64,000 nt of DNA from assembly GCF_007746075.1 (NCBI RefSeq), contig NZ_CP036339.1, positions 3,129,786 through 3,193,785 of the forward strand, written 5' to 3'. Of this stretch, positions 45,221 through 54,936 are shown piece after piece. This DNA comes from Lacipirellula limnantheis. GTDB taxonomy: Bacteria > Planctomycetota > Planctomycetia > Pirellulales > Lacipirellulaceae. The translations under genes and the position numbers were made by a program. Numbering within the stretch: the first letter of the stretch is position 1; every line of letters begins with the position of its first letter. A model generated the notes under the pieces. It was given only the letters and a program-made list of their open reading frames with translations. It was not told the DNA's origin and ran no database searches.

Positions 45221-48200
45221 ATGACCTGGTTGGAGAAGCCGTGTCGTTTGAGCTTGTCTCTCCGCGCCTTACGCGCGCTCTGCTTTCTCGCCGCGGCAGC
45301 TTCGTCTCTGGTAGGCGCTCGCGCCCAATCTGTTCCTCCGCCGAACTTCCTGTTCGTCATCGTCGATGATATGTCCTGGGCCGGCAGTTCGGTGCAGATG
45401 GATCCGAACATCCCCGACTCGAAAAGCGATTACTACCAGACGCCCAGACTGGAACAACTCGCCGGGCAGGGGATGACGTTCTCGCAGGCGTACGGGGCGG
45501 GGCCAATGTGCTCGCCGTCGCGGGTCTCGATCATGACCGGCAAAAGTCCCGCGCAATTGCAAACGACAGACGTTCGGCAAGGGGCGTTCGTCACCGACCC
45601 GCAGTTCACCAATTTCTACAACGGCTACCCGCTGACGCCGCCTCAGCCCCGATACACGTTCCCGGGCGAGACGACAATCATGGAGGCGCTCAAGTCGTAC
45701 AACTCCTCCTACCGCGGGGGCTTCATCGGCAAGTACGACTGGCAGCCCAACGGGCCGTACGAGGGCTGGGACTACTTTAAGGATCACTGCTGCCAGACCG
45801 CGACGACGTCGGACCCCTCGCAGTTGGTCTCGATGACGAACGAAACGATCCAGTTCATGGAAACGCAGGTGGCGGCGAACAGGCCATTTTTCGCTTATGT
45901 CGGCCTCGAAGCGACGAAGTTGCCGCAGCAACTGCAGACGGCCGCGTTCGCCTCGACCGTGCAGGAGTTTGCGAACCTGCCGCGCGGCACGAAGCACAAT
46001 GACCCGTACTACGCCGCGATGACCAAGGACATGGACACGTCGGTCGGTCAGCTGCTCGATCGTTTGGACACCCTGGGAATCGCCGACAACACCTACGTCA
46101 TCTTCACGTCGGACCAAGGGGCGTCGTGGGACTTAGGCAATTCACAGACCAATGCACCCCTCTATGGCGGCAAGGGTTCGCTGTGGGAAGGCGGCCTTCG
46201 GGTGCCTCTTTTTGTGCGCGGTCCCAGCGTTGCTGCGGGCACGTACAGCGACGTACCGGTCGTGCTGACCGATTTGTTCCCGACCTTCCTCGACCTCGCC
46301 GGCAGCAATCAACCGCCGGCGGCCAACATCGAGGGCGCGAGCCTGGAACCCATCTTGAAGAACGGCGGCGAACTTCCCGTCGGGCAAGCCAGCTTGCAGC
46401 GGGGCTTCGCGCCGAATGGCGAGTTGTTTTTCCACTACCCCCACTACACGGGACGCTACCTGCCGAATGGCCAGGGGGGCTACTACCTCCAGCCGATCGC
46501 TCCAGGCAACGACCCTCGACCCGCCTCAGCCGTGCGGGACGGCGACTACAAGTTAGTCCGGCTGTACGGCGAGAACGGGGCCCCCGATACCTTGCTGCTG
46601 TTCAACGTCGCGGCCAACGTGACGGAGAGCAGCAGCGCAAGTTCGCCGCTCAACCTGGCCGCTCAGTTTCCGGAGAAGGTCGCTCAATTGAACGCGAAGC
46701 TCGACGCGTGGCTGAACAACGTCGACGCCTCGTTGCCGTTCGACGTGCGCGACAACTTCGAGATGGTCTGGAACGCCGCCACGCCAGGAAACGTTACCAA
46801 TGGATGGCGATCGGTCAACGACGTCGACTACTACGATCGTGAAGTGTGGATGCCCTACGGGACGATGACGATCACCATTCCGTACAGTGGAGTCACTGCG
46901 ATCAACGGTACGCCTGGCGCGAGCCCGACGCGAGTGACGGCTGCGCCATTCCAGCCTGGCCTCCCGAAGAACGCGATGAGCTTCGACGGCAACGACGGCC
47001 TGACGCAGCGCTTCTTCCAGGTCTCCGACTCCAAGCTTCCCAACTACCTCGACGGCGATCACTCCGCGACGTTCGAAACGTGGGTGAAGTTCGATTCACT
47101 GACGTCGCAGCAATTGATCTTCGAAGCTGGCTCCTCGAATCAAGGCCTCTCGCTCACCGTCGGCGACGCGGACGGCGATTCGATGGCCGACGAAGTCCGC
47201 TTCCGCGTTCTGGGCAAAGCCGGCAATCAGCTCACCGTGACGGCTCCGATGAACAGCTTTGCCGATCCGACGCAGGACTACGTCCAGCTGACCACGGTGG
47301 TGAACGACGGCGCCGCCGGGCGGTACATCGAGCTTTACGTCAACGGCGCGCTGATGGCCCGGGCTGATGGCGCTGCCGGCTTCGCGTCGCTCGATTGGGA
47401 CAGTTACTTCCGCGCTTCCATGGGCCGCCTCAGCGCCCCCGAAATTCTGTACTCCGATACGCTGGGCGCTGCGGGCGGCGCTGGCCCGCTTCCTTTCTCA
47501 GACGGCAACCTGACCGGCGACGTCGCGAGCTTCAAGTTCCTCAACAAGGCGCTCACCAGCGACGAAATCCGCACCCGCTACAACGCCGTCCTCAACCCCG
47601 TCTCCTGGGGGCTCGATCAGCTCACGGGGCAATCCGCCGTTCCGATTTATCGGCCGACGAATCTCACGCTCGGCGCCGCTGAATCGAGCAAGCTGCTCGT
47701 GATGCAAGAGCGGAACGACGTCCTGCAGGCGGCCATCTCGGTCGACGCCCTGGTCACCGCGGGGTCGCAGCCGATTGACCCCTCTCCTGGCGAACTCCCG
47801 CAACTAGCCGCCGGGACGGCCTTCACCAGCTACCTGTTGCACTACGATCCGCTCGGTTCCAGTGGAGCGATGCAATTCGTCACCGCCTCCGTCACGTTCG
47901 ATCAGAACATCATCGCTCTGTTGTTCGGCGGCCAGCAATTGGCCCTGACCGACACATCCTTGGGAGCCATCGGCAACTACGGCCTGACGGCTCCGCGCGG
48001 CGTCACTTGGAGCAATGGCGACTACGTGTCCATCGGAGCCAATCAGCGGACGCTCAAATTCAGTCTGTCTACGCTGGGAAGCGATCTATTGCAGTTCCGC
48101 GTGATCACCGATCTGGCGACGACGCCAGGGCCCTTCATCGACCCGTCCCCCTCCGCCGACGCTGATTTCAACGAAGATGGGGTGATCGATGCCGGGGATT

Positions 48201-48421
48201 TGCTCGTTTGGAAGTCCGCCTTCGGCATGGGCTCCGGAGCCGACGCTGATGGCGACGGCGATTCCGACGGAGCCGACTATCTCGCGTGGCAGCAGTCGGC
48301 ACAGCTGGGTAACGTCGCCACTAGCGCTGCGAGCGTGCCGGAACCCGCGGCCGGCGTGCTTATCATGGCGGTTGGGCTTGGCTGGCTGAGTTGCCGCCGC
48401 AACGCTCGACGGACGGCCTGA
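45221..48421 (+). CDS. surface sulfatase with LamG, dockerin and PEP-CTERM regions
   Basis: 1066 residues from ATG 45221, which opens the signal peptide (LRALRALCFLAAAASS); frames further upstream look untranslated. Sulfatase domain: Asp49/Asp50 in FVIVDDMSW bind Ca, and Cys97 in MCSPSRVSIMTGK is the residue converted to formylglycine (CxPxR); GKYDWQPNGPYEGWDYF and VIFTSDQGASWDLG complete the core. A LamG-like domain follows around 570-760 (SFDGNDGLTQRFF, YIELYVNGAL). Near residue 985 a dockerin-like pair (DFNEDGVIDAGDLLVWK, DADGDGDSDGADYLAWQ) precedes VPEPAAGVLIMAVGLGWLSCRR. Predicted to desulfate an exogenous or surface glycan. Confidence 0.9.
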   Translation: MTWLEKPCRLSLSLRALRALCFLAAAASSLVGARAQSVPPPNFLFVIVDDMSWAGSSVQMDPNIPDSKSDYYQTPRLEQLAGQGMTFSQAYGAGPMCSPSRVSIMTGKSPAQLQTTDVRQGAFVTDPQFTNFYNGYPLTPPQPRYTFPGETTIMEALKSYNSSYRGGFIGKYDWQPNGPYEGWDYFKDHCCQTATTSDPSQLVSMTNETIQFMETQVAANRPFFAYVGLEATKLPQQLQTAAFASTVQEFANLPRGTKHNDPYYAAMTKDMDTSVGQLLDRLDTLGIADNTYVIFTSDQGASWDLGNSQTNAPLYGGKGSLWEGGLRVPLFVRGPSVAAGTYSDVPVVLTDLFPTFLDLAGSNQPPAANIEGASLEPILKNGGELPVGQASLQRGFAPNGELFFHYPHYTGRYLPNGQGGYYLQPIAPGNDPRPASAVRDGDYKLVRLYGENGAPDTLLLFNVAANVTESSSASSPLNLAAQFPEKVAQLNAKLDAWLNNVDASLPFDVRDNFEMVWNAATPGNVTNGWRSVNDVDYYDREVWMPYGTMTITIPYSGVTAINGTPGASPTRVTAAPFQPGLPKNAMSFDGNDGLTQRFFQVSDSKLPNYLDGDHSATFETWVKFDSLTSQQLIFEAGSSNQGLSLTVGDADGDSMADEVRFRVLGKAGNQLTVTAPMNSFADPTQDYVQLTTVVNDGAAGRYIELYVNGALMARADGAAGFASLDWDSYFRASMGRLSAPEILYSDTLGAAGGAGPLPFSDGNLTGDVASFKFLNKALTSDEIRTRYNAVLNPVSWGLDQLTGQSAVPIYRPTNLTLGAAESSKLLVMQERNDVLQAAISVDALVTAGSQPIDPSPGELPQLAAGTAFTSYLLHYDPLGSSGAMQFVTASVTFDQNIIALLFGGQQLALTDTSLGAIGNYGLTAPRGVTWSNGDYVSIGANQRTLKFSLSTLGSDLLQFRVITDLATTPGPFIDPSPSADADFNEDGVIDAGDLLVWKSAFGMGSGADADGDGDSDGADYLAWQQSAQLGNVATSAASVPEPAAGVLIMAVGLGWLSCRRNARRTA

Positions 48422-48435
48422 GCAAACCCTCGAAT

Positions 48436-48669
48436 ATGCGCCACGCGACCGGCATTGACGACGCCCTCCGAGCATCTGGCCGCGTCAAGAATCTGCAGAG
48501 CTTCCGTGGATCACCGAGAATTCCGTCGCTGCTGCTCGGGACTGTCGCGGTCTTGGAGTTGAGCGACATGGCCCTTGCCGCCGCGGCCCCTAATATTGTC
48601 CTCATCATCGTCGACGATATGGACTGGAACGGCACGTCTGACCAGTCGGGAAAACGGCACGTTCTGTAG
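48436..48669 (+). pseudogene. truncated sulfatase, N-terminus only
   Basis: 77 residues from ATG 48436: hydrophobic export segment (SLLLGTVAVLELSDMALA) and the first sulfatase strand APNIVLIIVDDMDWNGTSDQ, equivalent to the DD site of the gene just upstream. Then a TAG stops the frame. The CxPxR active-site motif never appears in the following 600 bases. It starts 15 bases after the full-length sulfatase and is most likely a decayed tandem relative. Confidence 0.75.
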
Positions 48670-49264
48670 CTGCTTGCGGCACCCTTGGCGAGAGTCGGCT
48701 AGCGCGTCGGCGCCCGCTTCAGTGAGTCCCAGCGTTTCATCGAGTTCCCGGTCGGCCAGTGGTCCGGCCAGTCGGGTAGCCCCGACGGGAAAGAGAAGGC
48801 CCACCCCCGTCCCTTGGACGTTGAGGCGGGTGTACTCGGGTGGACGCGATGACGCACTCCAACGACCGCATGGGAACGTCGAAGGCGTCCCGCGCCCTTC
48901 TACGTCGAACAGTCGCGCTTCTGCTCAACAGCGGCGACGTAGCGGCGAATCGCCGGCCCCGCGTACCTTTACGACCGCCAAACCAGCCTGCCGACGTGTG
49001 GCCAGCACTGGGGCGATTACGCATGGCGCGCTGAGCATAAGCGCCCCAAAAGCTCGACGCAGAGCAATCCAGAGAGGCCGGCTACCTAGAAATACTGCCT
49101 GCGAGCGTCCGCGGGCCGGGACATATTCTTCCCCAAGCGGGGGGGTGTGCAGCCAATTGGATCGAAGCCTAAGTACACTAAGGAGTCGCCTGGGCATGGA
49201 TCGGTTCCCTGCTCACTCGCAAACTGCGCGTTCCGCTCAACTTCGTGCTTTCAGGAGGGTCCTA
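48670..49264. other. remains after truncated sulfatase
   Basis: About 600 bases without an intact gene. The open frames on both strands do not resemble sulfatase or another family well enough to name. It contains the AGGAGGG Shine-Dalgarno site of the next gene at 49254-49260. Confidence 0.35.
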
Positions 49265-49771
49265 ATGAACCACACACTCTTCCGCTTCTCTCTCGTCGCT
49301 TTGCTGGCGACGCTCGTCGCGCAGGCCGCGCAGGCGAGCATTCCGCCCATGTCGGAAACCTATCCAATTGATGTGACGATCGCACAGAACCAACCGCTTG
49401 AGATCGTGCGCCCGAACTTCTTCGACCTGGATCATCCGAAGCTGCTGAAACTGTCGGGCGTTCTGGCTGGCCCGCAACCAGGTTCACTCGCGGTCTTTTT
49501 TGACTGGATCGACCCCGCTGGGGGCAAACAAACCTCTCCCGTTCAGGAATTCCCCTTTACGCCCGGCGGCACGAATCTCGTGGATCTCGAGTACACGATC
49601 CCGTATTGCCCCGCGGAAGTCAGCGTCGACTTTCGACTCGCCAACGCAGACGTCGTGCGGTTTGTCGGCGAGTTTACCCACATCTGCCTGGTTCCTGAAC
49701 CGACGACGATCTTGACGGCGGGAATCGCAGGGCTCGCGCTCGTCGTCGCCGCACGGCGACAAAGCCGCTAG
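49265..49771 (+). CDS. PEP-CTERM surface protein
   Basis: 168 residues. The AGGAGGG site fixes ATG 49265; the much longer frame from 48575 is noise. Signal peptide LFRFSLVALLATLVAQAAQA. One compact beta-type domain (EIVRPNFFDLDHPKLLKLSG, PFTPGGTNLVDLEYTIPYCPAEVSVDF) and tail VPEPTTILTAGIAGLALVVAARRQSR. Domain family not recognised. Terminator directly after. It lies between the sulfatase genes and GH97 and may belong to the same glycan-related group. Confidence 0.8.
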   Translation: MNHTLFRFSLVALLATLVAQAAQASIPPMSETYPIDVTIAQNQPLEIVRPNFFDLDHPKLLKLSGVLAGPQPGSLAVFFDWIDPAGGKQTSPVQEFPFTPGGTNLVDLEYTIPYCPAEVSVDFRLANADVVRFVGEFTHICLVPEPTTILTAGIAGLALVVAARRQSR

Positions 49772-49792
49772 CACGCTCCCCTCGCGCAACCA

Positions 49793-49837
49793 CGACCTTC
49801 TCTCCGTCCGCAGGCACGCGAGGCGGAGAGAAGGTCG
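49793..49837 (+). terminator. hairpin terminator
   Basis: Perfect 14-bp stem (arms 49793-49806 and 49824-49837) with a 17-base loop, 21 bases after the PEP-CTERM stop codon. A short T-rich stretch (GGGCTTTTCT) follows 6 bases later. Confidence 0.75.
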
Positions 49838-50343
49838 CTTGGGCTTTTCTGGAGCCCTGTCAATCTTCTCGGCCCCTCGCTCCGACGATCAGCCGCTAAT
49901 GATTGGATTCCCGCAGGCTCACCTGCAGCATGGTCAAAATCAAAGCGTTTGACGCCCCGTCATCGGCCGCGACGGCGTCATTGGAGCTTAACGCGCTTAC
50001 GGCGAAGGGGGCGACGCAACGCGTTCGTGCCCGGCGTTAGGCAATGGACCCAGAATCCACAGAGCGATGGTTCAATGCCTTTACCTTCGCCAGGCCTCCA
50101 AAATCGGGGATCGGCACTTGACCTGCTTCGGAGTTGTTCCGATGAGGTGCGATGGCGCCGGCCCGGCGCGTGATCCTAGAACTGACGATTGGCCGTCGCT
50201 CATCCCGCTGCATTAGCCGCCACCAAAATCGGGATGAGCAGTCGCGAGAAAGGGCTCGGTGGAATGAGAACTGTGGTAGCATTGCGCTTGGACCATGAGA
50301 CGTGTGACGCCTTCGCTGCACTTAGAAAACTTGGTGGGCACGC
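49838..50343. other. gene-free stretch before GH97
   Basis: No gene is supported. This segment must hold the promoter of the GH97 gene, but no clear -35/-10 pair stands out. Confidence 0.35.
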
Positions 50344-52398
50344 ATGAAGTTCCTCACGCCCTCATTCGGTCGCCGGTTGAGAGCCGCCATGACGTCGATC
50401 GGTGTAATGCTGCTGGCGTGGTTGACGCTAACAACGCCATCTTCCAGTCGCGCTGAAAGTGTACCGGCGGCAATCCGTTCGCCTGATGGTCGCAATGCCA
50501 TCGATTTGCGAACGGCCAGCGACGGTGCGGATCAGGTTCGGTATACGATCAAGCGAGACGGCCGCACGCTGATTGGTCCGTCGCCGCTGGGCCCGGTGCT
50601 GTCTGTCGGCGGGCAGTTGGGCGAGAACTCCCCAATCATCGACGTGCAGCTCGGCAACGTCGACGAAAGCTTCATGCTTCACTGGGGCAAGACGACCACG
50701 GTGACGAACCGCTGCTCGTTCGCCTTAGTCACGTTGTCGACCGACGACTCAGATCTCCAATGGCAAGTCGAGCTTCGCGCCTACGACGACGGCCTCGCCT
50801 TTCGCTACCGACTGTTGCCGCAGGAACGACTGCGGGAGTGCGACATCCGAGATGAAGCGACGCAGTTTGACTTCGTGGGCGAGCCGCAGGCGTTTTTCAA
50901 TACGCTGGACAGCTTTACAACCTCCCACGAGTCGCTCTATGAACACAAGCCGCTTGCTGAGATTCCCGCAAACAAACTGCTGGAGATGCCGCTGCTACTG
51001 ACGTGGCCCGGCGGCACGGCGGCGGCGATCACCGAAGCTCGCGTCCGCCATTTCGCCGGCATGTATTTGCAGCGTCCCGTCGATCAGCCGGCAAGGCTTG
51101 GTTGTCGGTTGTCGCCCCTTCCGTCGCGTCCCGAGATGAGCGTCGTGGGCCAAGCGCCGTACGAGAGCCCCTGGCGCGTCGTCCTGTTGGCCGACCGCGC
51201 GGGCAAACTCCTCGAAAGCAATCTACTCCTGTGCCTGAACGACCCGCCGCCGCCCGCACTTGGCGATTTCTCCTGGCTCCGACCTGGCAAAACGAGCTTT
51301 CATTGGTGGTACGGCGCGTTCGAGGATGACTACCAGCCGGCTGCTGCGCGCCATGCCTTCTTGGAACGGCACAAGCAGTACATCGACTTCTGCGCTGCGA
51401 ACAACATTGCCTACCATGCCGTCTCCGGCGACGGCCGTGCGTGGTACCCGCAGTCATCCGCAAGCTACGCGACGCCGTCGCCGGACGCCGATGTCCGGAG
51501 GGCCCGCCCTGAACTGGAGCTTCCTAAGATCATCGACTACGCCCGCGAACGTGGCGTCGGCATCCGACTCTGGGTCCATTGGAAGCCGCTCAGCGAGCAT
51601 TTGGAGGAAGCGTTCGCGCTGTACCAAACATGGGGCGTCCAGGGACTGATGGTCGATTTCCTCGACCGGGACGACCAGGAGATGAACGAGTTCACGGAAA
51701 GGATGTTGGAGAGCGCCGCCCGCCACCATCTGCACATCCAGATCCATGGCTCACCCAAGTATAGCGGTGAACAGCGCACGTTCCCCAACCTGCTCAACCG
51801 CGAGGGCGTGATGAATCTTGAGTACGTCAAGTGGAGCGACGGGGTGACGCCAGACCACAACGTCAACGTAGCCTACACGCGCGCCCTGGCCGGCCCTGTG
51901 GACTACCACCTCGGCGGCTTCCGCTCCGTTTCTCGAGCCGAGTTTACGCCCCGCGACCGCGCCCCGGTAGTGATGGGCACCCGTTGTCACAATCTGGCGC
52001 TCTACGTCGTGTACGAGAACCCAATGCCGATGGTCGCCGACGACCCGAGCGCTTACGAGGGACAACCAGGTTTCGATTTCCTCGCCGAGGTTCCGACCAC
52101 CTGGGATGAAACCCGGTTCCTAATTGGCGAGCCGGGCGAGTACGTCGTCATGGCCCGCCGCCAGGGCAATGCGTGGTACTTGGGCGGGATCACGAATTGG
52201 ACCCCTCGGGAGATAGACGTGCCGCTGGAGTTTCTCTCAGCAGGCGAGTTTGAGGCCACGCTCTACGCCGACGGCTCACTCGATGAATCGCTGCCAAATT
52301 CCTTGAGCAAGCAACAGCGAGTCGTTACCGCGGCAACGCCGTTGCATATCGCGCTGGCCCCCGGCGGCGGCTTCGTCGCTGTCATACGCGCCCAATAA
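50344..52398 (+). CDS. GH97 family glycosidase, retaining alpha-galactosidase-like type
   Basis: 684 residues. Signal peptide to about residue 37 (MLLAWLTLTTPSSSRA). N-terminal GH97 beta-sandwich (AIRSPDGRNAIDLRT, WQVELRAYDDGLAFRYRL), then a TIM barrel with HWWYGAFEDDYQP, WVHWKPLSEHL and GVQGLMVDFLDRDDQEMNEF. In retaining GH97 enzymes the nucleophile is an Asp at this strand-four position; here it is Asp438. LLNREGVMNLE is the next conserved element. The inverting glucoamylase branch uses a Glu instead, so alpha-galactosidase or alpha-arabinosidase activity is more likely. Periplasmic or exported; Ca-dependent in known members. No sorting tail. Confidence 0.9.
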   Translation: MKFLTPSFGRRLRAAMTSIGVMLLAWLTLTTPSSSRAESVPAAIRSPDGRNAIDLRTASDGADQVRYTIKRDGRTLIGPSPLGPVLSVGGQLGENSPIIDVQLGNVDESFMLHWGKTTTVTNRCSFALVTLSTDDSDLQWQVELRAYDDGLAFRYRLLPQERLRECDIRDEATQFDFVGEPQAFFNTLDSFTTSHESLYEHKPLAEIPANKLLEMPLLLTWPGGTAAAITEARVRHFAGMYLQRPVDQPARLGCRLSPLPSRPEMSVVGQAPYESPWRVVLLADRAGKLLESNLLLCLNDPPPPALGDFSWLRPGKTSFHWWYGAFEDDYQPAAARHAFLERHKQYIDFCAANNIAYHAVSGDGRAWYPQSSASYATPSPDADVRRARPELELPKIIDYARERGVGIRLWVHWKPLSEHLEEAFALYQTWGVQGLMVDFLDRDDQEMNEFTERMLESAARHHLHIQIHGSPKYSGEQRTFPNLLNREGVMNLEYVKWSDGVTPDHNVNVAYTRALAGPVDYHLGGFRSVSRAEFTPRDRAPVVMGTRCHNLALYVVYENPMPMVADDPSAYEGQPGFDFLAEVPTTWDETRFLIGEPGEYVVMARRQGNAWYLGGITNWTPREIDVPLEFLSAGEFEATLYADGSLDESLPNSLSKQQRVVTAATPLHIALAPGGGFVAVIRAQ

Positions 52399-52758
52399 GT
52401 CGCTCTGGATTCGATGAAATCCTCACGTAATTCTTGCGCATTCATGCGTTCGTTGTACTTGAGGACTGCACGAACCCGATGCACGTAGACTACGACCATC
52501 TCGACGGAGCTTGCCAAGGCCCGCTCCCGATACGGGCTGTTGCAGGATCGCCTACTGCAGATTTCGCTCCGTTGCCTGGGAGCCAATTAGTCGCTGTCGG
52601 CGGTGACGTGGCGGTCGGCGGCCCGAGATGTCAATAACAAAGGCTAGTTCACATATTGCGCCGGCTAACAAATTGGTCGACTCCGTCTCCGATGATTTCA
52701 GTTCAGGTATTCTCATCGGGGGTGTTGACCAGGAGTGCCAGAGGACGGAGGAGTCACG
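52399..52758. other. intergenic region between GH97 and oxidoreductase
   Basis: No gene supported in 360 bases. It ends in GGAGGAG at 52747-52753, the ribosome site of the next gene. No terminator-like hairpin was noticed after GH97. Confidence 0.35.
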
Positions 52759-53877
52759 ATGCACAAGAGATTCAAGTACGGCGTGTATGGCCTTGGCCGC
52801 ATCGGAAAGGTTCATGGAGCCATTGTGCAGGAACAAGGGCATCAGATCGTCGCCTTAGGAGACGATGAACAGGCGGCGGTGGCGGCGGCCAAAGAGGAAC
52901 TGAAGGCCGGCGATGTGAAGACGTTCAACGATCCTGCACATATGGCGCAGGAGATGGTCGGCGTGATCGATGCCGTCATTATCGCCTCCCACACCAAGAA
53001 CCACGCCAACGATGCCCTCCCGTTTGTCCAATCGCGGATCCCGATTTATCTCGAAAAGCCTCTGACGGATGATTTGCAAGAAGGCTTCGCTTTTGTAGAG
53101 GCGATTGGGCAGGATCCGCACCAGATTCAAATCGGTCTGCAGCGTCGCTACGATCCGGCGCTATTGCATACAAAGAAGCTAATCAAAGCCGGTATAGTTG
53201 GCGAAATCAGGGAAATCCGATGCGTCCTTCGCGACCAATTCCCGCCTCCGTCAACCTATAGTAGCCGAGGACTGATTATCGACATGGGCATTCACGTCGC
53301 CGACGAGGCGATCGTGCTGCTGGATGAATTCCCGAACGAGGTCTGGGCTAGCGTGTATCACACTCGGGCGTACGACAGCCCGATTGACGAAGGCGGCGAC
53401 ACCGCTTTTGTCACCTTTACGACGCCGTCGCAGGTATTGGGGCGCCTGGACCTTAGTCGCACGCACGCCTCGGGCTATAACAATGAGACCTATATCATTG
53501 GCTCCGAAGGCACGATCCACACGGGGCGCTTTGCTGGATACCCTGGCCCCATCCACGTAGAAGCCTGGCGGCCTGACGGCACTCTGCATCCAGACTCCAA
53601 GATCTTCGAGATGGCATACCCGAAGGGAAAATATCCGGAGTTTCTGCCTCGATTTGACCACGCCTACCGCCTCGCCCATCAACAGTTCCGTGCCAAGATT
53701 GAAAGTGGGACTGCTTTTGCCGTCACGCAAAATGAAGTGCTGGACGCTCAGGTCTTCGTCGAGGCGGCGCACCGCTCTGCCGAGCACGGAGGCGTGCACT
53801 ACCGGTTGCAGCGAGTTGGCAACCTACGGGAATATCGCGAGGCGTGCATTGCCAATGGGCTAATCGACAGTGATTGA
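52759..53877 (+). CDS. Gfo/Idh/MocA-family oxidoreductase
   Basis: 372 residues; the start at ATG 52759 follows GGAGGAG, so the frame upstream to 52735 is excluded. Rossmann start YGVYGLGRIGKVHG, dinucleotide-linker motif IYLEKPLTDD near residue 97, and substrate-side DMGIHVADEAIVLLDEF. The family uses NAD(P) to oxidise or reduce sugars and inositols. The Lys in EKP and the His in DMGIHVADE match the usual catalytic neighbourhood, resembling inositol 2-dehydrogenase-like members. Cytoplasmic. Its position after GH97 suggests use of a released sugar, though substrate cannot be told from sequence. Confidence 0.88.
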   Translation: MHKRFKYGVYGLGRIGKVHGAIVQEQGHQIVALGDDEQAAVAAAKEELKAGDVKTFNDPAHMAQEMVGVIDAVIIASHTKNHANDALPFVQSRIPIYLEKPLTDDLQEGFAFVEAIGQDPHQIQIGLQRRYDPALLHTKKLIKAGIVGEIREIRCVLRDQFPPPSTYSSRGLIIDMGIHVADEAIVLLDEFPNEVWASVYHTRAYDSPIDEGGDTAFVTFTTPSQVLGRLDLSRTHASGYNNETYIIGSEGTIHTGRFAGYPGPIHVEAWRPDGTLHPDSKIFEMAYPKGKYPEFLPRFDHAYRLAHQQFRAKIESGTAFAVTQNEVLDAQVFVEAAHRSAEHGGVHYRLQRVGNLREYREACIANGLIDSD

Positions 53878-54245
53878 GGATCAGCGGCAAGAGCCGTTCG
53901 ATTGCCGAAGCGATCCCAAAGGCAATGTACTCCCCTACGTGTCACTCGTCGCGTAGAAGAGTTCTCGGCTCGTCGAAGGCTTGCCATCAACCAGTTGAGT
54001 TGCTGGCCCGCCGTGTTGTGAACGGCGCCCGAATAGTGCAGCGCCCCGGCAGCTCGTATCATCACGCGCCGTTGCCCGCAGACTCGCGGCCGGTGGGAAG
54101 GCTTGCTCTGCCCAAGGGAGACACAGCGATTGACCAGGAAGAGGCGGTCGCCGTGATGGTCGAAAAGGCGGCAAGTATCAGCACCTTTGAAGGGAAAGTG
54201 CGGTTGCGCTGGTATGTTAAACTCCAAACTCCGGAGGCCAGGATC
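53878..54245. other. intergenic region
   Basis: No gene supported. The forward frame that spans it is continuous with the next gene but shows no signal or domain before ATG 54246, whose GGAGG site lies at 54233-54237. Confidence 0.4.
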
Positions 54246-54752
54246 ATGCTTCGCTGTCTTAGACTCACCGCTGCGTTCACATGCATCATGCTATGCAGCG
54301 TCTTCATCGTCTTTTGGATGCGGAGCTATAAAGTGCAGGACGGCGTGACTGTCTGGTATGCGACGGGTAAAACCGTTGCCTTCGGTCGAAATGAGCAACG
54401 GCCGCTGATCAGTAGAGTGATAGTGGGTTCCACTAACGGAACTGCTGCCGTGCGGTGGGCCGCTGAGCATGTCTTTTCAGGTACTCCCGAACGTGTGCGG
54501 GTTGAGTTTCTGAGAGATGGAGGATATGACAGCCAGTGGGCTTTCAAAAAGAGGTCCGGTTTCGCGTTCAGTGAGAACAACGAACGAGCAGTCCAGGTCG
54601 CAGCGCCGTACTGGTTTGTCACTTTAGTGACGGGTACAGCGGGCACGCTGCTGTGGATGAACCGACCTTATCGCTTCACATTACGGGGATCTCTAGCCGT
54701 AACGACTTTGATTGCACTTGTACTCGGCGCGTCGGTAGTTTTCAGCAGATAG
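54246..54752 (+). CDS. small membrane protein with RFTLR box
   Basis: 168 residues. GGAGG eight bases before ATG 54246 decides the start. Topology: an N-terminal helix (LTAAFTCIMLCSVFIVFWM), an exposed beta-rich middle (VTVWYATGKTVAFGRNE, FSENNERAVQVAAPYWF), a helix (FVTLVTGTAGTLLW) and a last helix led by NRPYRFTLRGSLAVTTLIALVLGASVVF. The same RF(T/S)(L/I)R box precedes the terminal helix in three other proteins of this window. Function unknown. Confidence 0.62.
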   Translation: MLRCLRLTAAFTCIMLCSVFIVFWMRSYKVQDGVTVWYATGKTVAFGRNEQRPLISRVIVGSTNGTAAVRWAAEHVFSGTPERVRVEFLRDGGYDSQWAFKKRSGFAFSENNERAVQVAAPYWFVTLVTGTAGTLLWMNRPYRFTLRGSLAVTTLIALVLGASVVFSR

Positions 54753-54775
54753 GAATTAGTTAGCCGCAGAGGTAC

Positions 54776-54922
54776 ATGGTGAGGTTCGGTGCAGCCCGCG
54801 GCGGCGTCGCCGCTCTGAGGCTCCGCCGCCGCTTCACGCTCCGCTCGGCGATCGTCGGCATGGCCGTCGTGGCTGGGCTGCTGGGGATGGCGGTGATTTT
54901 TAGGAAGCACCCGCGGCGGTAG
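54776..54922 (+). CDS. 48-aa RFTLR-box membrane protein
   Basis: Short plus frame from ATG 54776 with AGAGG close upstream. It reads RRRFTLRSAIVGMAVVAGLLGMAVIF and a basic end, almost the same as the C-terminal helix of the protein at 40894 (GRFTLRSALIAMSVVAGLFG). It could be a real mini-gene or the 3' remnant of a longer family member. Its ribosome site and clean start favour a product. Confidence 0.45.
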   Translation: MVRFGAARGGVAALRLRRRFTLRSAIVGMAVVAGLLGMAVIFRKHPRR

Positions 54923-54936
54923 GGCATGTCGGATTC

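Noticed and set aside
45269..46117. 282-codon reverse frame inside the sulfatase gene
   Set aside because: Shadow frame; the sense strand has all sulfatase motifs and the antisense chain is Arg/Val/Asp repeats.
48575..49264. Long forward frame joined to the PEP-CTERM gene at 49265
   Set aside because: The first 230 codons are Arg/Ser/Pro-rich without any domain, and a perfect AGGAGGG site and signal peptide start the real gene at 49265.
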